Shown here piece after piece: positions 49,901-56,831 of a stretch of DNA of 64,000 bases. The notes beneath the pieces were generated by a model. That model saw only the letters and a list, made by a program, of their open reading frames with translations. It ran no database searches and had not been told where the DNA came from. A program made the translations under genes and the position numbers. Position 1 is the stretch's first letter. Every line of letters starts with the position of its first letter. This DNA is from Tenebrio molitor (lineage: Eukaryota > Arthropoda > Insecta > Coleoptera > Tenebrionidae). The stretch lies in NCBI RefSeq assembly GCF_963966145.1, contig NC_091046.1, positions 8,370,001 to 8,434,000 on the forward strand, given 5' to 3'.

Positions 49901-50033
49901 ACCTTCCGGGGACACGGATATAAAAATCCGGATTCTTCTTGTAACGAGCGGCAAATTTAGCGTCTACTTCTTGGGAACGATCGGATTGCGGAAACCCACG
50001 AATGGGGACGGTGTCGCTATTCGCATTTGACAT
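16628..50033 (-). CDS. GALK2: galactokinase / N-acetylgalactosamine kinase, GALK2 type (7 exons, spliced)
   Basis: A cytosolic GHMP-family sugar kinase that phosphorylates galactose or N-acetylgalactosamine at C1 with ATP (the entry step of the Leloir pathway or GalNAc salvage). Seven exons with GT/AG borders splice in phase to 1,392 bases, 463 residues plus stop; human GALK2 is about 458. Visible motifs: galactokinase signature GRVNLIGEHVDY (43-54), ATP-binding PLSAGLSSSSAL (143-154), catalytic Asp194 within GGGMDQ, and C-terminal glycine loop LTGAGWGGC (403-411). GEHVDYCGYGV..MALEQDV and the WHQYFLCGIKG block resemble GALK2 more than GALK1. Substrate preference cannot be read from this. The start is the ATG at 50033, preceded by an AT-rich leader. 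Nothing is broken: every motif and splice site is intact, so it is probably functional despite heavy repeat loading of its introns. Confidence 0.95.
17837..18233. mobile_element. MITE family A, copy 2
   Basis: Same terminal inverted repeats as 4151-4568 (TACAGCGTGTCTCAAAATTC ... GAGACACCCTGTA) and the same interior, but shorter by one internal block. It is 397 bp. A frame at 18080-18340 runs across the right terminus and is not a gene. Confidence 0.8.
19452..20042. mobile_element. non-autonomous TIR element
   Basis: Ends TACAGGGTGTTTTCGAAGTT and its inverted match around 20021-20042 define a 591-bp element. An internal 76-codon frame (19631-19861) has no transposase motif. Five bases beyond its right end starts the family F element at 20047. 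Confidence 0.75.
20047..20218. mobile_element. MITE family F, copy 1
   Basis: A palindromic element of about 172 bp. The left half contains AGGCGTTAAAGAGTCGATTG and the right half its complement with GTGCGTTCACAATCGACTCT. The ends read GTGTTTTTTTAAA and TTTAAAAAAAACACCCC. Other copies: 44962-45122, 52270-52444, and a half copy at 27975-28032. Confidence 0.8.
20642..21042. mobile_element. MITE family B, copy 2 (nested)
   Basis: Ends TACAGTGTGGAATAAAATGA and its inverted match at 21005-21042; same family as 4703-5058. It is inserted at the centre of the fold-back at 20409-21487. Confidence 0.8.
21049..21235. mobile_element. short palindromic MITE (nested)
   Basis: Left TACAGGTCATTTTTACTTAT and the inverted copy near 21198-21235 (AAAAACGATG.CAGATAAGT...) form arms of about 35 bases around a 110-base centre. 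It lies directly beside family B copy 2, inside the same outer fold-back. Confidence 0.7.
22068..22206. mobile_element. short MITE with GGGC(C/T)GGTTGCACCAA ends
   Basis: The left end AGGGCTGGTTGCACCAA and right end TTGGTGCAACCGGCCCTT are inverted copies, with further imperfect pairing inward (AGTTAA / TTAACT). The 139-bp size without coding sequence fits a MITE. Ends of this type are common in insect genomes. Confidence 0.65.
22784..23040 (+). pseudogene. transposon-type ORF fragment with AERTRAWRERK motif
   Basis: A frame continuous from AAG at 22784 reads KSGAERTRAWRERK, then a Lys/Arg-rich stretch and STSAQPPPLS before it degrades into AT-rich sequence. It stops at 23200. A basic AER.R.WR.RK start followed by a Ser/Pro-rich linker is frequent in mobile-element proteins of arthropods (several classes), so I call it an element fragment without naming the class. 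It is in the opposite orientation to GALK2, inside intron 6. Confidence 0.35.
23307..23668. mobile_element. palindromic-ended MITE family I
   Basis: Left end GTACTATTGCGGGCAAAAAA and right end TTTTTTGCCCGCAATAGTAC are exact inverted copies, extending to about 33 bases. The 362-bp element has no coding frame. A partial copy of its left half lies at 52460-52592 (shared GTCAGTTTTGAAAAATTCGA). Confidence 0.75.
23669..23928. mobile_element. palindromic MITE J, abutting I
   Basis: Starts GTAAAGTCCTCGTCAAAAAA and ends with the inverted copy GACGAGGTCTTTAC. Inverted pairing continues through TAGTCAATTTTGACT and AATCATTTTACAATAGGAGA, giving arms of about 70 bases. Its first base directly follows the last base of element I. 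Confidence 0.75.
25033..25195. repeat. dispersed repeat shared with 63065-63200
   Basis: Starts near TACGAGGTGATCAAAAAG and contains AGGAGGCGTTGCAAAT, AATAAGCGTTCAA, and TCTCAAACGCTACTT. The same blocks occur in reverse orientation at 63065-63200, where the repeat cuts into a metalloproteinase sequence. The other copy lacks about 25 bases found here. Confidence 0.6.
25612..25914 (-). mobile_element. LINE 3' tail, heavily 5'-truncated copy
   Basis: Reverse complement of 6980-7280: it includes the end of the LINE coding region, the 3' hairpin region (CCGGCAAAATTGCC) and the same terminal GGTGGGATACGAAAA. Loss of the 5' part is the usual outcome of target-primed reverse transcription. Confidence 0.8.
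26750..27005 (-). CDS. GALK2: galk2 exon 6
   Basis: Acceptor CTTCCAG|ATAATG at 27005 and donor CGAG|GTAAGT at 26750. It encodes residues 257-341 plus one base of Glu342, beginning IMAKKRGLEWASV. This is the helical middle of the kinase (the VEETLHEEPYTKEEV segment corresponds to VTEDALHPEPYNPEE in human GALK2). Confidence 0.92.
27975..28032. repeat. MITE family F, half copy
   Basis: Contains CGAGTGGTGCGTTCACAAAC and GACTCTAGAACGC, matching the right half of the family F elements. The left half is missing. Confidence 0.55.
29469..29819. mobile_element. palindromic element K
   Basis: Arms of about 130-150 bases: AAGAGATTATTTTTCTGAAT at the left is complemented by ATTCAGAAAAATAATCTCTT at the right. 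Inverted blocks CCGCGAAAATAAATAAATAA and TATGGAAAACAAT follow. There is no coding frame. Confidence 0.75.
29895..30775. mobile_element. large fold-back element L
   Basis: Ends TAGTGAGCGGTAAAA and TTTTGCCGCTCACTGTA. Inverted arms of about 310 bases (29895-30205 and 30463-30775) share GACAGGTCAATTTTAGTTTA, the GACATCATCGATAG block and others. The spacer is about 260 bases. A frame at 30006-30209 lies wholly within the left arm and is not a gene. Confidence 0.8.
31054..31294. mobile_element. MITE M
   Basis: Left AATAAACTAGGCAAAAATGA and right TCATTTTTGCCTAGTTTATT are inverted copies in a 241-bp, non-coding element. Confidence 0.7.
35009..35166 (-). CDS. GALK2: galk2 exon 5
   Basis: Acceptor TTTGCAG before 35166 and donor CCAG|GTAAGC at 35009. 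Two bases complete Gly204, then residues 205-256 (CAKLIEFGPLRST ... CRVVECRLAGQ). GGAVFVIAHSLAKLNKAAT matches the conserved central segment of GALK2. Plus-strand frames over it are shadows. Confidence 0.92.
36371..36616. mobile_element. MITE N
   Basis: Left TACAGCGTGATCAACAATGA and right TCATTGTTGATCACCCCGTA form inverted ends of about 40 bases, continuing CTGAGTCTGTTGG / CCAACAGACTCAG. It is 246 bp with no coding sequence. Confidence 0.8.
39486..39587. repeat. perfect 102-bp palindrome, no spacer
   Basis: Bases 39486-39536 are the exact reverse complement of 39537-39587, checked base by base. The centre is AAAACG|CGTTTT. The first mismatch is at 39485/39588. The arm includes TTTGGCACGCGTGGGCC, with two MluI-like ACGCGT-type steps, in otherwise AT-rich intron. 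The minus frame at 39446-39691 simply reads through it. Confidence 0.95.
41211..41319 (-). CDS. GALK2: galk2 exon 4
   Basis: Acceptor ATTTCAG|TTC at 41319 and donor GAGG|GTAAGT at 41211. Residues 168-203 plus one base of Gly204. It includes ERYIGTQGGGMDQAIAFLA; Asp194 of GGGMDQ is the catalytic base of galactokinases. Confidence 0.93.
41320..42418 (-). other. galk2 intron 3
   Basis: A 1.1-kb intron with GTGAGT donor and TTTCAG acceptor. A plus frame at 41802-42128 (108 codons, Lys/Gln-rich start) shows no motif or conserved start context and is not called. Confidence 0.8.
42419..42620 (-). CDS. GALK2: galk2 exon 3
   Basis: Acceptor CTAAG before 42620 and donor AAT|GTGAGT at 42419. One base completes Ser100, then residues 101-167. 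It contains WHQYFLCGIKG and the GHMP ATP-binding loop PLSAGLSSSSAL. Confidence 0.92.
44962..45122. mobile_element. MITE family F, copy 2
   Basis: Inverted halves GGCGTTGAAGAGTGGATTGT and CACAATCGACTCTGCAACGC, with the central GGATTACGGATCACGGATCA repeated motif. Same family as 20047-20218 and 52270-52444. Confidence 0.7.
45631..46121 (+). mobile_element. Tc1-family element, internally deleted, with transposase HTH remnant
   Basis: Terminal inverted repeats AACTCACCGGCAAAAAAAAC (left) and GCTTTTTCTGCCGGTGAGTT (right) bound about 490 bp. The inside frame from M at 45880 reads as the Tc1 paired HTH, ending in the linker TRRPGSGRKRATTHRDDRFL before the right terminus. That hinge (RRPGSGR..T...DDR) is typical of Tc1 transposases. 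The catalytic DD-E/D domain is absent, so it could move only with a transposase supplied from elsewhere. Confidence 0.7.
47539..47599. repeat. short hairpin
   Basis: ATAATGGCTATTACTCG (47539-47555) and CGAGTAATAGCCATTAT (47583-47599) are exact inverted copies of 17 bases around a 27-base loop. Confidence 0.7.
48593..48893. repeat. GC-rich hairpin cluster
   Basis: Three successive inverted pairs. AAGGCCGCGAAATCATTCTT pairs with GATTTCGCGGCC near 48680-48700. GGCCGCGAAATTGGATTTCG closes on itself at about 48812-48838. TTTTTTGTGCAACCG (48713) pairs with CGGTTGCACAAAAAA (48874). GCGAAATGCTCGTTTCGCGC forms a further small stem. The GGCCGCGAAAT unit recurs in an otherwise AT-rich intron. It is probably a compound MITE, but I cannot define one outer boundary. 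Confidence 0.6.
49254..49391 (+). other. small open frame, unrecognised
   Basis: A 45-codon frame (MDESLDLLNSVVLGLIPLHL..., TAG at 49389-49391) with balanced composition and leucine spacing that suggests a helix. The frame is open upstream to about 49230. It is in GALK2 intron 2 on the opposite strand. No family is recognised; it could be an exon-like relic of a mobile element or chance. Confidence 0.2.
49675..49842 (-). CDS. GALK2: galk2 exon 2
   Basis: Acceptor TTACACAG before 49842 and donor TTTTC|GTACGT at 49675. One base completes Arg44, then residues 45-99 and two bases of Ser100. It carries the galactokinase signature VNLIGEHVDYCGYG and MALEQDV. The next intron (intron 1) is only 60 bp. 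Confidence 0.93.
49843..49902 (-). other. galk2 intron 1 (60 bp)
   Basis: GTAAGC donor and CACAG acceptor, phase 2. Its size is close to the usual insect minimum and contrasts with the kilobase-scale introns 2-6 of the same gene. Confidence 0.9.
49903..50033 (-). CDS. GALK2: galk2 exon 1 with start codon
   Basis: ATG at 50033-50031 followed by MSNANSDTVPIRGF ... YKKNPDFYIRVPG and a GTAAGC donor. The position of the PDFYIRVPGR block 44 residues from the start agrees with GALK2 proteins. No other in-frame ATG lies between an upstream stop and this one in the short AT-rich leader that I can see. Confidence 0.9.
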
Positions 50034-50340
50034 TTTTTAAAGAGCAAACAAAAATTTAGGTCGTCGTTGAAATTTGTCAGTTTGTGGAATGATTAAATCG
50101 TGATAATTGCAGGTTTTTCAAGGGATTTTATCATTTTACACGTCAACAATAACATAACCTACCTTATCTCATGCCGGGAATTGTTTTGCTAGTTCGAGGT
50201 GGGACCATCAGGGACATCTAGTGGGGAGTAGGAGAACCAGGCCGAGTTGCAGTGTGAGACCTATAAAGATGTGGAGGCAAGATTGATGATAATCAACCGG
50301 CAAATTTAAAGCTGCGAGTTTTATCACATTTTTATTTCAT
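50034..50340 (-). promoter_or_regulatory. galk2 proximal upstream region, proximal copy of a duplication
   Basis: The putative promoter. From about 50089 to 50333 it contains TTTTTCAAGGGATTTT, CATCTAGTGGGGAGTAG, GCAGTGTGAGACCTA and AGATGTGGAGGCAA (plus-strand reading), all of which recur in order at 50709-50962. I see no clear TATA box at a fixed spacing; the TCACACTGC (minus strand) region could hold an initiator, but that is a guess. Confidence 0.45.
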
Positions 50341-50708
50341 ACAGTCAAAACATGTGAATGGTCAAATATAATCTCACTTTTTCCTTCTCGCATTTTTTTA
50401 AAATTCACTTTGAATTTTGATTAATTAAACTTGACCAATGTAAGATTTTTTACGTTTCAAATACTGACAAGAAACTAAAATAGAGAGTTTGTTTCATATT
50501 GTTTATCAATCCTAGAGGTAAAATACCTACTTGATTAGGATAGAAAACGAATTATGGATGGAAAGTTGTTTCCTGTTAATTTTTATTTATTTGTTTTCTT
50601 GTAGTATTAACTAATAAAACAACTTATGCATTTTGAATAGAATGACTTTGTTATTTATTAGTTACTTATTAGAAAATGAAAAGCTAAAAGAGAAGAACCT
50701 CCTTTGCG

Positions 50709-50962
50709 GAATAATTAAATTGTATTAATGACAGCTTTTTCAAGGAATTTTCTGCTTCTGCTTCTACTCTATTTCAAGACAACTTTTTAGTAGACGAGTA
50801 GACCTCAGTGGAATCATCTACTGGGGAGTAGCCTAGCCGCAGTGTGAGACCTACAACCGATGTGCAGGCAAAATGGTGGTCGATAAAATGACGGTTCACA
50901 TGTTTGCCAAGAGAAACCTCTGTTGGCCATTGAACCGGCGAATACAAAACTTGAGATTTTTT
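50709..50962. repeat. distal copy of the galk2 upstream duplication
   Basis: Matches 50089-50333 in the same orientation: TTTTTCAAGGAATTTT, CATCTACTGGGGAGTAG, GCAGTGTGAGACCTAC, GATGTGCAGGCAAAAT, AACCGGCGAATA. Copies have diverged and differ by several indels. Between the copies (50341-50708) there is only AT-rich sequence. Confidence 0.65.
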
Positions 50963-51360
50963 TTTAATATTGCTAGATATTGTGACAATTACTGCATGCA
51001 ATGGTCCAGTATTATTATTATTTCTTTAGAGCTGGAGCTTTCGCTGGAAAGAAATATTCCAAAAATGGAGAAAATAATATGTGTAATATGCAAACTCACA
51101 TTATAAATTGTTTTTCATGTCGCCGGCCGTTATCGACGGTTTTGCATGATTTAAAATCCGCCGGGAACGTTAAATTCCCGGCCTAGTACTTACAAAAGTG
51201 ACCTTGGTTAAATATTCGCTAGAGAATGGGTTAGCAGCATTGATTCTTAAATGTCAACAAAGTTTGACATAGAAGTTACTTTGGTTGAATGAATTAATAA
51301 TAATTTTTACTTTTTGAAATGATTCAAATTTGTAGGCATGAAAATTTTTGTGAATTACAC
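50963..51360. other. no gene; small GC-rich stems
   Basis: Contains short stems at 51117-51183 (CCGTTATCGACGG and GCCGGGAACGTTAAATTCCC). They resemble in style the GGCCGCGAAAT cluster at 48.6 kb. No credible coding frame. Confidence 0.3.
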
Positions 51361-51459
51361 GTCCAGAAAATATTTTGCTAGTGCTCGTGTTGCTCCGCCG
51401 CGGCTACGCGCCTTGGCTACGCAATACCACTCACACTGGCAAAATATCATTTTCTGGAC
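51361..51459. mobile_element. 99-bp MITE-like inverted repeat
   Basis: GTCCAGAAAATATTTTGCTA at the left and the imperfect complement GGCAAAATATCATTTTCTGG at the right flank a GC-rich centre (CCGCCGCGGCTACGCGCC). Confidence 0.65.
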
Positions 51460-51669
51460 TAGTGTTCCAAATAACTATTTAGTGCCTCCGACGGGAATTC
51501 GGTAGTTTGTAGATCTCGAAATCGTCCAGAAACACATGTGTTGCCGGCCTAGTCCGGCAAAACGTAGGGATTTTGAATTGTCATCGGTAATGCAACTTCA
51601 GCCGTATGACACTTGCAACAGCAAAATTTCGCGGCTAAGTTTACCTCCTCAAACCTTTGTGATTCAATC
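51460..51669. other. no gene recognised
   Basis: Short spacer with small stems (TTGCCGGCCTAGTCCGGCAA near 51541 and AAATTTCGCGGC near 51609). Nothing coding. Confidence 0.25.
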
Positions 51670-52213
51670 AGCTTTATAAACTGCATTCATTGAACTTCTT
51701 TTTGGCAAGTAGTCGATTAGCAAAATTCCTCAGCATCCCAAAAAATTGTAGCCATTAATTTGGCTTGCACCCTATGGCGTTTACATTTCCGCGGCGCTTT
51801 TTCTCCTTTTTTTACCCATTGCATCGATTCCATTTTTGATTATTCCGGGTCATATTTGTAAATCCATGTTTCGTCGACGGTTATTATGCGATGAAAACTT
51901 CTATCGAAATAATTATTCATCAGCGATTAACTCGAGAAATTGCCGCCAAAATTGAACACGGCGTTGTTTGTCAAACGGAGTAAGCATTTTGTGCATACTC
52001 GTACTTTACACGTATGCAAATAATTGTTTGTTCTGTACTAATCTTTAATTCGTCAGCTATCTGCCGAACCTGAATTCGACGATCCTGCAAAATTAGATTT
52101 TCCACTTTTTTGACATTTTCTTCAGTCACAACAGTCTGCGGCATGCCCGGGTGAGGGTCATCTGCGATCGATTCCCGCCCTTGTTGAAAAAGAGTCCAGC
52201 CTTTGTGTAAGCC
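51670..52213 (-). pseudogene. mariner-type transposase relic
   Basis: On the minus strand one can follow GWTLFQQGRESIADDPHPGM, ENVKKVENLILQDRRIQVRQ and ADELKIS, then in degraded form NQKWNRCNG, RHRVQAKLMATIFWDAEE. These match in order the HTH linker (GRESI.DDPRPGRP), the second HTH and the KSKVMLT.FFD region (second catalytic Asp) of mariner transposases. Several stops and frame changes, and loss of the segment holding the first Asp, show it is dead. Confidence 0.65.
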
Positions 52214-52269
52214 CCCTAGTAAAATACAGGTATGTAGTAGCTAATGATGGGACCCAAACAACATATAAA

Positions 52270-52444
52270 GGATGTTTTTTTAAATTTGGTGGCGTCGAAG
52301 TAGGCGTTGGAGAGTCGATTGAGATCGCACCACTCGTGTTAAAGCGTAAAGATTTAAACAGCTCCGTGATCCGTAACCTGTATAGTGCGTTCACAATCGA
52401 CAGTTCAACGCCTAGTTCGACGCCAAATTTAAAAAAACACCCGT
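52270..52444. mobile_element. MITE family F, copy 3
   Basis: Ends GGATGTTTTTTTAAATTTGG and its complement CCAAATTTAAAAAAACACCC. The interior has GTAGGCGTTGGAGAGTCGAT and GTGCGTTCACAATCGAC. Closest in layout to 20047-20218, including the CCGTAACCTGTATAGTGCG block. Confidence 0.75.
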
Positions 52445-52459
52445 TATACAGCTTGCAAT

Positions 52460-52592
52460 CAAAATAAAAAAGTAGGACATCAAACTTCTGTCAGTTTTGA
52501 AAAATTCGATGTAGTTCAAGCTTTATTGTCATTTCGCTTTTGATTATTGTCATAAAAATTTGATACTGTTCTAGCTGACAGTTTAAAAAATT
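52460..52592. repeat. MITE family I, partial copy
   Basis: Shares AAAGTAGGACATCAAACTTC (AGTGGGACATCAAATTTC in the full copy) and GTCAGTTTTGAAAAATTCGA with the left half of 23307-23668, then continues to TAGCTGACAGTTTAAAAA. The right end is missing. Confidence 0.6.
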
Positions 52593-53154
52593 TAAAAACC
52601 CTTGTTCCTCGGGCTTTAAACATTCCCTCGTGCCATAATCTCCTGATTATGTCCTTAATATGTACATAAATAACTACATATTATGGCAGTGCAATTGTAA
52701 TTATTAGGGGCTGGGGTTGTGGTTTTGGCAATAGACGTAGCCTGGTCAGACAACAGACCTTCTTTTACAGTCCTAGGATTTATGGCGGCAGTTGCCTATT
52801 GTCACGGTATTTAACTCCCTCACAACAGGGCTGGTAGTAAAACCAAATTAGAAATGGGAACACTATCCTCTAAAAGTAAAAGTGTTTTGTCCGTTTTTTC
52901 GACACAACTCAGTGTCAGTATCAAATTTCTTGCGTGGTAATCGTTTTCGTAGCTTTTTTACCATTTCGCTTTCGTTTGTTCTACATTAGCGTCGACCACG
53001 GGCCGGAATGAGGTGAATTTTGAATTTTTAAATACGCAATTTCAGCCATCGCTAATCGTCTTCAAATGTCTTGGTGGTTTATGGCTTAAAATATTTTCGC
53101 CTATTTTGATTACACCCTGTATACCTACGTATGTACTTAATATATGCAAATCTA
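52593..53154. other. no gene; one orphan terminus
   Basis: AT-rich sequence. A right-hand transposon end TTTTGATTACACCCTGTATA lies at about 53104-53123 with no partner seen. Confidence 0.3.
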
Positions 53155-54266
53155 TACAGTGAATTTTTATCAATGAACCATAGGGATTTACATGATATAA
53201 ACTTTATTATTTTTCACACTTTGAACTTACTTAATTCTTTACGAGGTTTCCAAGAAATATACACACACACAATGGCCCCAAAAGGTATACAGTGCGTTTT
53301 TTTAACTGTTGCCATAGGGAATTGCATGGTAAAAATTGTACCCCCTGTTAACTTTTGTTTTGATGAAAATATTCAAATCAATTTTGGAACAAAGTTGGAA
53401 TATTTTTTAAACTAGCAGATAGATTACAATTACTCGGCTCGCCTCGACTAGAAAACCCAGATTCGGACAAAAAAGATGCACTTTTTGGGCCTTGATACAC
53501 AATAGCTATTTGTGCAATAAGTTAGGAAAAGTGATTTTTTTCCGTACGTGATGCGGGATTTTTAATCGAGACGAAGTCGAGATTAAAAACGAGTCGAGTA
53601 CGGAAAAAACACTTTTCCTACGAATTGCACACATGATTTTTTCTACTGGAGTTTGGAAAATACATAAAATTTGGATATTTTTAATATACTATTAATTATT
53701 TCTAAATTAAAAAGCAAAATCAAAATTGTTCTGCTTTCGTTACCATAGAGAAACAATTTATTAATGAAAAATTGTGAAGGCGTTTAAGCTTTTGTCTCAA
53801 TTAAATACCAGTTTTCACGTTACGTATCCCAGGAAACGACCAAAATTGAACTTTTAGTGTTGAAATATTATTTCCGCTCTTAGCAGGAAATTTTTCACTT
53901 TTCCTAACTCAAATTAGTATTACAATGTTGAAGCTTTCCAAACTCTAGTAGAAAAATAACTATTTCCTGGGTCCTTTTTTATATTTTGAATTGGGAAATC
54001 TTTTAATAATAGGGATTAAAATGTTTGCTTTTCAGTTTTAGAGCTTCGTAATTTAAGTACATATTTATGTCAGTGGACACGGCCTACTAATTTTAATGAA
54101 ATTCAAAAATGGGTTAAAATTATTAAATTCATTGATGTAATGTGATAACATTTTAAGAAAACTATCAGAATCTGTCAAATTAGCAGTAGAAAAACCATTA
54201 ACACGACATAACGTTTATACCAAGTAAATCCCTATATGGTTCATTGATAAAAAAAAATTCACTGTA
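53155..54266. mobile_element. TIR element S with internal palindromes
   Basis: Ends TACAGTGAATTTTTATCAAT and its complement (54231-54266) define 1,112 bp; both ends include ACCATA.GGGATTTAC-type sequence. Inside, 53288 starts a second terminus-like TATACAGTGCGTTTTTTTAA. A hairpin at about 53510-53628 pairs AGGAAAAGTGATTTTTTTCC with its complement around AATCGAGACGAAGTCGAGAT. TTTTTCTACTGGAGTTTGG (53638) pairs with the block at 53935. No transposase frame is visible. Confidence 0.7.
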
Positions 54267-54307
54267 TACAATTCTTACATTCTGCTATACAAACTATGTA
54301 GGTACTA

Positions 54308-54882
54308 CATACTATTAAACTGCGAATGGAACGATTCGCAACAGTTTGTGGTTCTTTCCGAAGTGACTGAGGCGGTAGCCCAAATCTCGGGTGGAAACTG
54401 AGCATCTTCCTGTATATAATTTTCTGTTAAGTAATCTAGGAATGCTATCCTATCATTAACATTTTCTGTTGCAATCAAATCAAATGCAAAGCAGTCGCCC
54501 ACACTCTGGCCTATTTTTAAGTCTCGATCCATATATTCAGAAATTAGTCCTAATTTTTTAATTTTTCGAATCCAAGATTGCGATAAATGGAATCTGCAGC
54601 CAATTAGTTTCACGTTTGGCCACATTTCCTTTACAGCTCCGTGAAATTGATTTCTCAAAATCCACAACTACTTCACGTGGTTCAAAATTCAGACGAAGCA
54701 TTATAAATTTTGATTTAATTACATATATTAAATGTCTTCGAATACTACTTGGCAACAAACAAAAAACTAAAGGCACATAATGACCATTTTTTATGCCATG
54801 TATAGTAAACATTTACACAAAGTGTTTAGGAGCATAATCAAAAGTGCCATCCATATACAGCGTCGTACATGAACTCAAGAAT
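54308..54882 (-). pseudogene. MULE-type transposase relic
   Basis: Minus-strand segments in order: TLYMDGTFDYAPKHF, then FTIHGIKNGHYVPLVFCLLP, then NFEPREVVVDFEKSI, then (other frame) VKEMWPNVKLIGCRFHLSQS, GDCFAFDLIA, and TERTTNCCESFHSQFN-like text. This is the catalytic region of insect MULE transposases: D in MDGTF, D in VDFE, the C.FH zinc-like motif, and NxxESFH. A stop precedes FTIHG and a frameshift lies near 54660, so it is not functional. No FLYWCH zinc finger or terminal repeats were found. A domesticated host gene is unlikely given the breaks. Confidence 0.7.
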
Positions 54883-54962
54883 TTTAGGTTGGTGACACAC
54901 GAAAATATAACAATACATATTACTTTCATAACAATTTACCAACAAAAAAATTTTCTTGCTTA

Positions 54963-55434
54963 TACAGGGTGTTTCTGAAATAGGTGCATTAATTTTAACT
55001 GGTAACAGAACTCGTCAAAAGGAACAACTTTTTTTCTACCGTTTTGCCGAAAAACGATGTTTAATTCCAAAAAAAAAATTGGAGAGATTTTTCACTAAAA
55101 TAGCCCTACGCCACTAAATACTGCAATGGCTAATTGAGATCAGCGCTAATATGAAAAAACATCCATTTTCATCCAGAAAACGTGTTTCAACGCCGAAATC
55201 GAAATTCAAATAAATCTACCCGTATAACAAAAAATCCACTTCGTAAGAATCTGGTTGTTTCACGTTTTTAGGTAGCTTAGTTTTGGAGATATGAACGGTT
55301 TTAGGAAAATATTTCCGAGTTTTTTAAGCCATTACGCAACGTTTTTCGCCAAAATGGCAGAGAGAAAAGTTGTTCCTTTTGATGAGTTCTATTACCAGTT
55401 AAAATTAATGCACCTATTTCAGAAACACCCTGTA
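54963..55434. mobile_element. MITE U
   Basis: Ends TACAGGGTGTTTCTGAAATA and CAGAAACACCCTGTA are inverted copies, continuing through GGTGCATTAATTTTAACTGG. It is 472 bp without coding sequence. Frames at 55291 and 55301 run through the right end and are not genes. Confidence 0.8.
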
Positions 55435-56457
55435 TGTTTGCAGATTGAGCGTATCTTTGGGTTTCAAAAATAACAGCTGGTAATTTTGGGAACCGAGATC
55501 TACGCTTGCGGTACAAACACTTGCGAAGGTTAGAAACATCTTTGGTGTTATTAAATTCAACACCCTAAGCGACTCAGTTTTTAGAGGGTGATGCCCATTG
55601 ACTAAAACATCATCGATATTATAATACTGTAGTATATTTTATTTCATCCTGTGTCAAATTTCAATACTCTACGTCATCAGTTTGAGTCCTGGAAAACGCA
55701 AAAAACGGCCGGACGCCGGTTAAGTGTTGCTATTGGAAACACAAAAGTAACAATCGCAATAACAATTATTCAGGTTTAAGAAATGTTTTATTCAAAACTA
55801 CATCTAAATACAAATTAACAATTTAACTATTTCGGCCACAAAGAAGATGCACTTACTTTCTCAGACTAAAATCGTTAGTTCACAAATAAAATAATACAAC
55901 CATTTAAATCAAATATAAAAAATAGGCCAGCCAGCATAACCTCTTCCGTTATGTTCTTCACATTATTTTCTGATTTTCATTTACAAAAATGGCTGAATTG
56001 TTTTTGATACCTTTCACCAGACTTGCTAGGTATGAATTCAGCACAGGCTTCTGCAGATTTTTTTACAATTTCTGGAGGATTTGCTTTAGAAGTCATTTTG
56101 ACGAACCAAATTATTTCAACAAAATTAACAAAATAAACAATTGCCAAACAGCCGTTGCTAATGATGTTCCAAAAATGTTACTAGATGGGGAGCATATGTT
56201 GAATTATTTTGAAATTAATTTCAAAGTTTCTTTCAAACGAAATTTGAGGCAGGATGAAATAAAATACATAACGACATTTGTCCGTGAACTCTTTCTACAG
56301 TACTCGTTTCGAGTTTCAAGACTCGGCTCCTTCGTCGCCTCGTCCTTAAACGTCTTACTCGTACTGTAAACTATGAGTTCCCGGACTTATAACGTTAATT
56401 ACTATAGGTTTGACAAATTCAACTTTAGGTTGGCTGGTCAAAAAAACTCGTATATAT
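55435..56457. other. no gene recognised
   Basis: AT-rich sequence. A plus frame at 55989-56369 (126 codons) has no motif I recognise, and its end runs through a CTCGTTTCGAG / CTCGTACTG low-order repeat like those of MITEs, so I leave it uncalled. Confidence 0.3.
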
Positions 56458-56831
56458 AATACATTCATTTTTGTTTTAGACCAGAGTAGGCTGTTTTAAT
56501 TTTTTTAAATGTTGGTATCGGGGCTATGTCAAAATAACAAAATCAAAATCGAGTGTCAAATTTGACATTATTATTACGTATTAAGGTAAATTAGTTTTAA
56601 ATTTGTGCAATATTTACATTTATCACTAAATACACACATTATTGAGTCCTCGAAACTATGTAGTTAATTGGACAATGATAATGCTTGGCTACACGGTCAT
56701 GAATTTTGACAAGAAAGTGTAACCTCAAATATTATACATGATCTATATTGTCATTCAGCCACAGTCTTACCATACAACTCGCCAAATTTCCATAGCCGAC
56801 TCTGGTCTAAAACAAAAGTGAATGCACTGTA
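56458..56831. mobile_element. MITE V, first of an end-to-end array
   Basis: Left TACATTCATTTTTGTTTTAG and right CTAAAACAAAAGTGAATGCA pair as inverted ends, including TTAGACCAGAGT. The right end has four extra bases (GCAC) before TGTA. Element W starts at the same TGTA. Confidence 0.65.

Noticed and set aside
55989..56369. 126-codon plus frame
   Set aside because: Longest unexplained frame, but its end traverses a MITE-like repetitive stretch and nothing in it resembles a known family.
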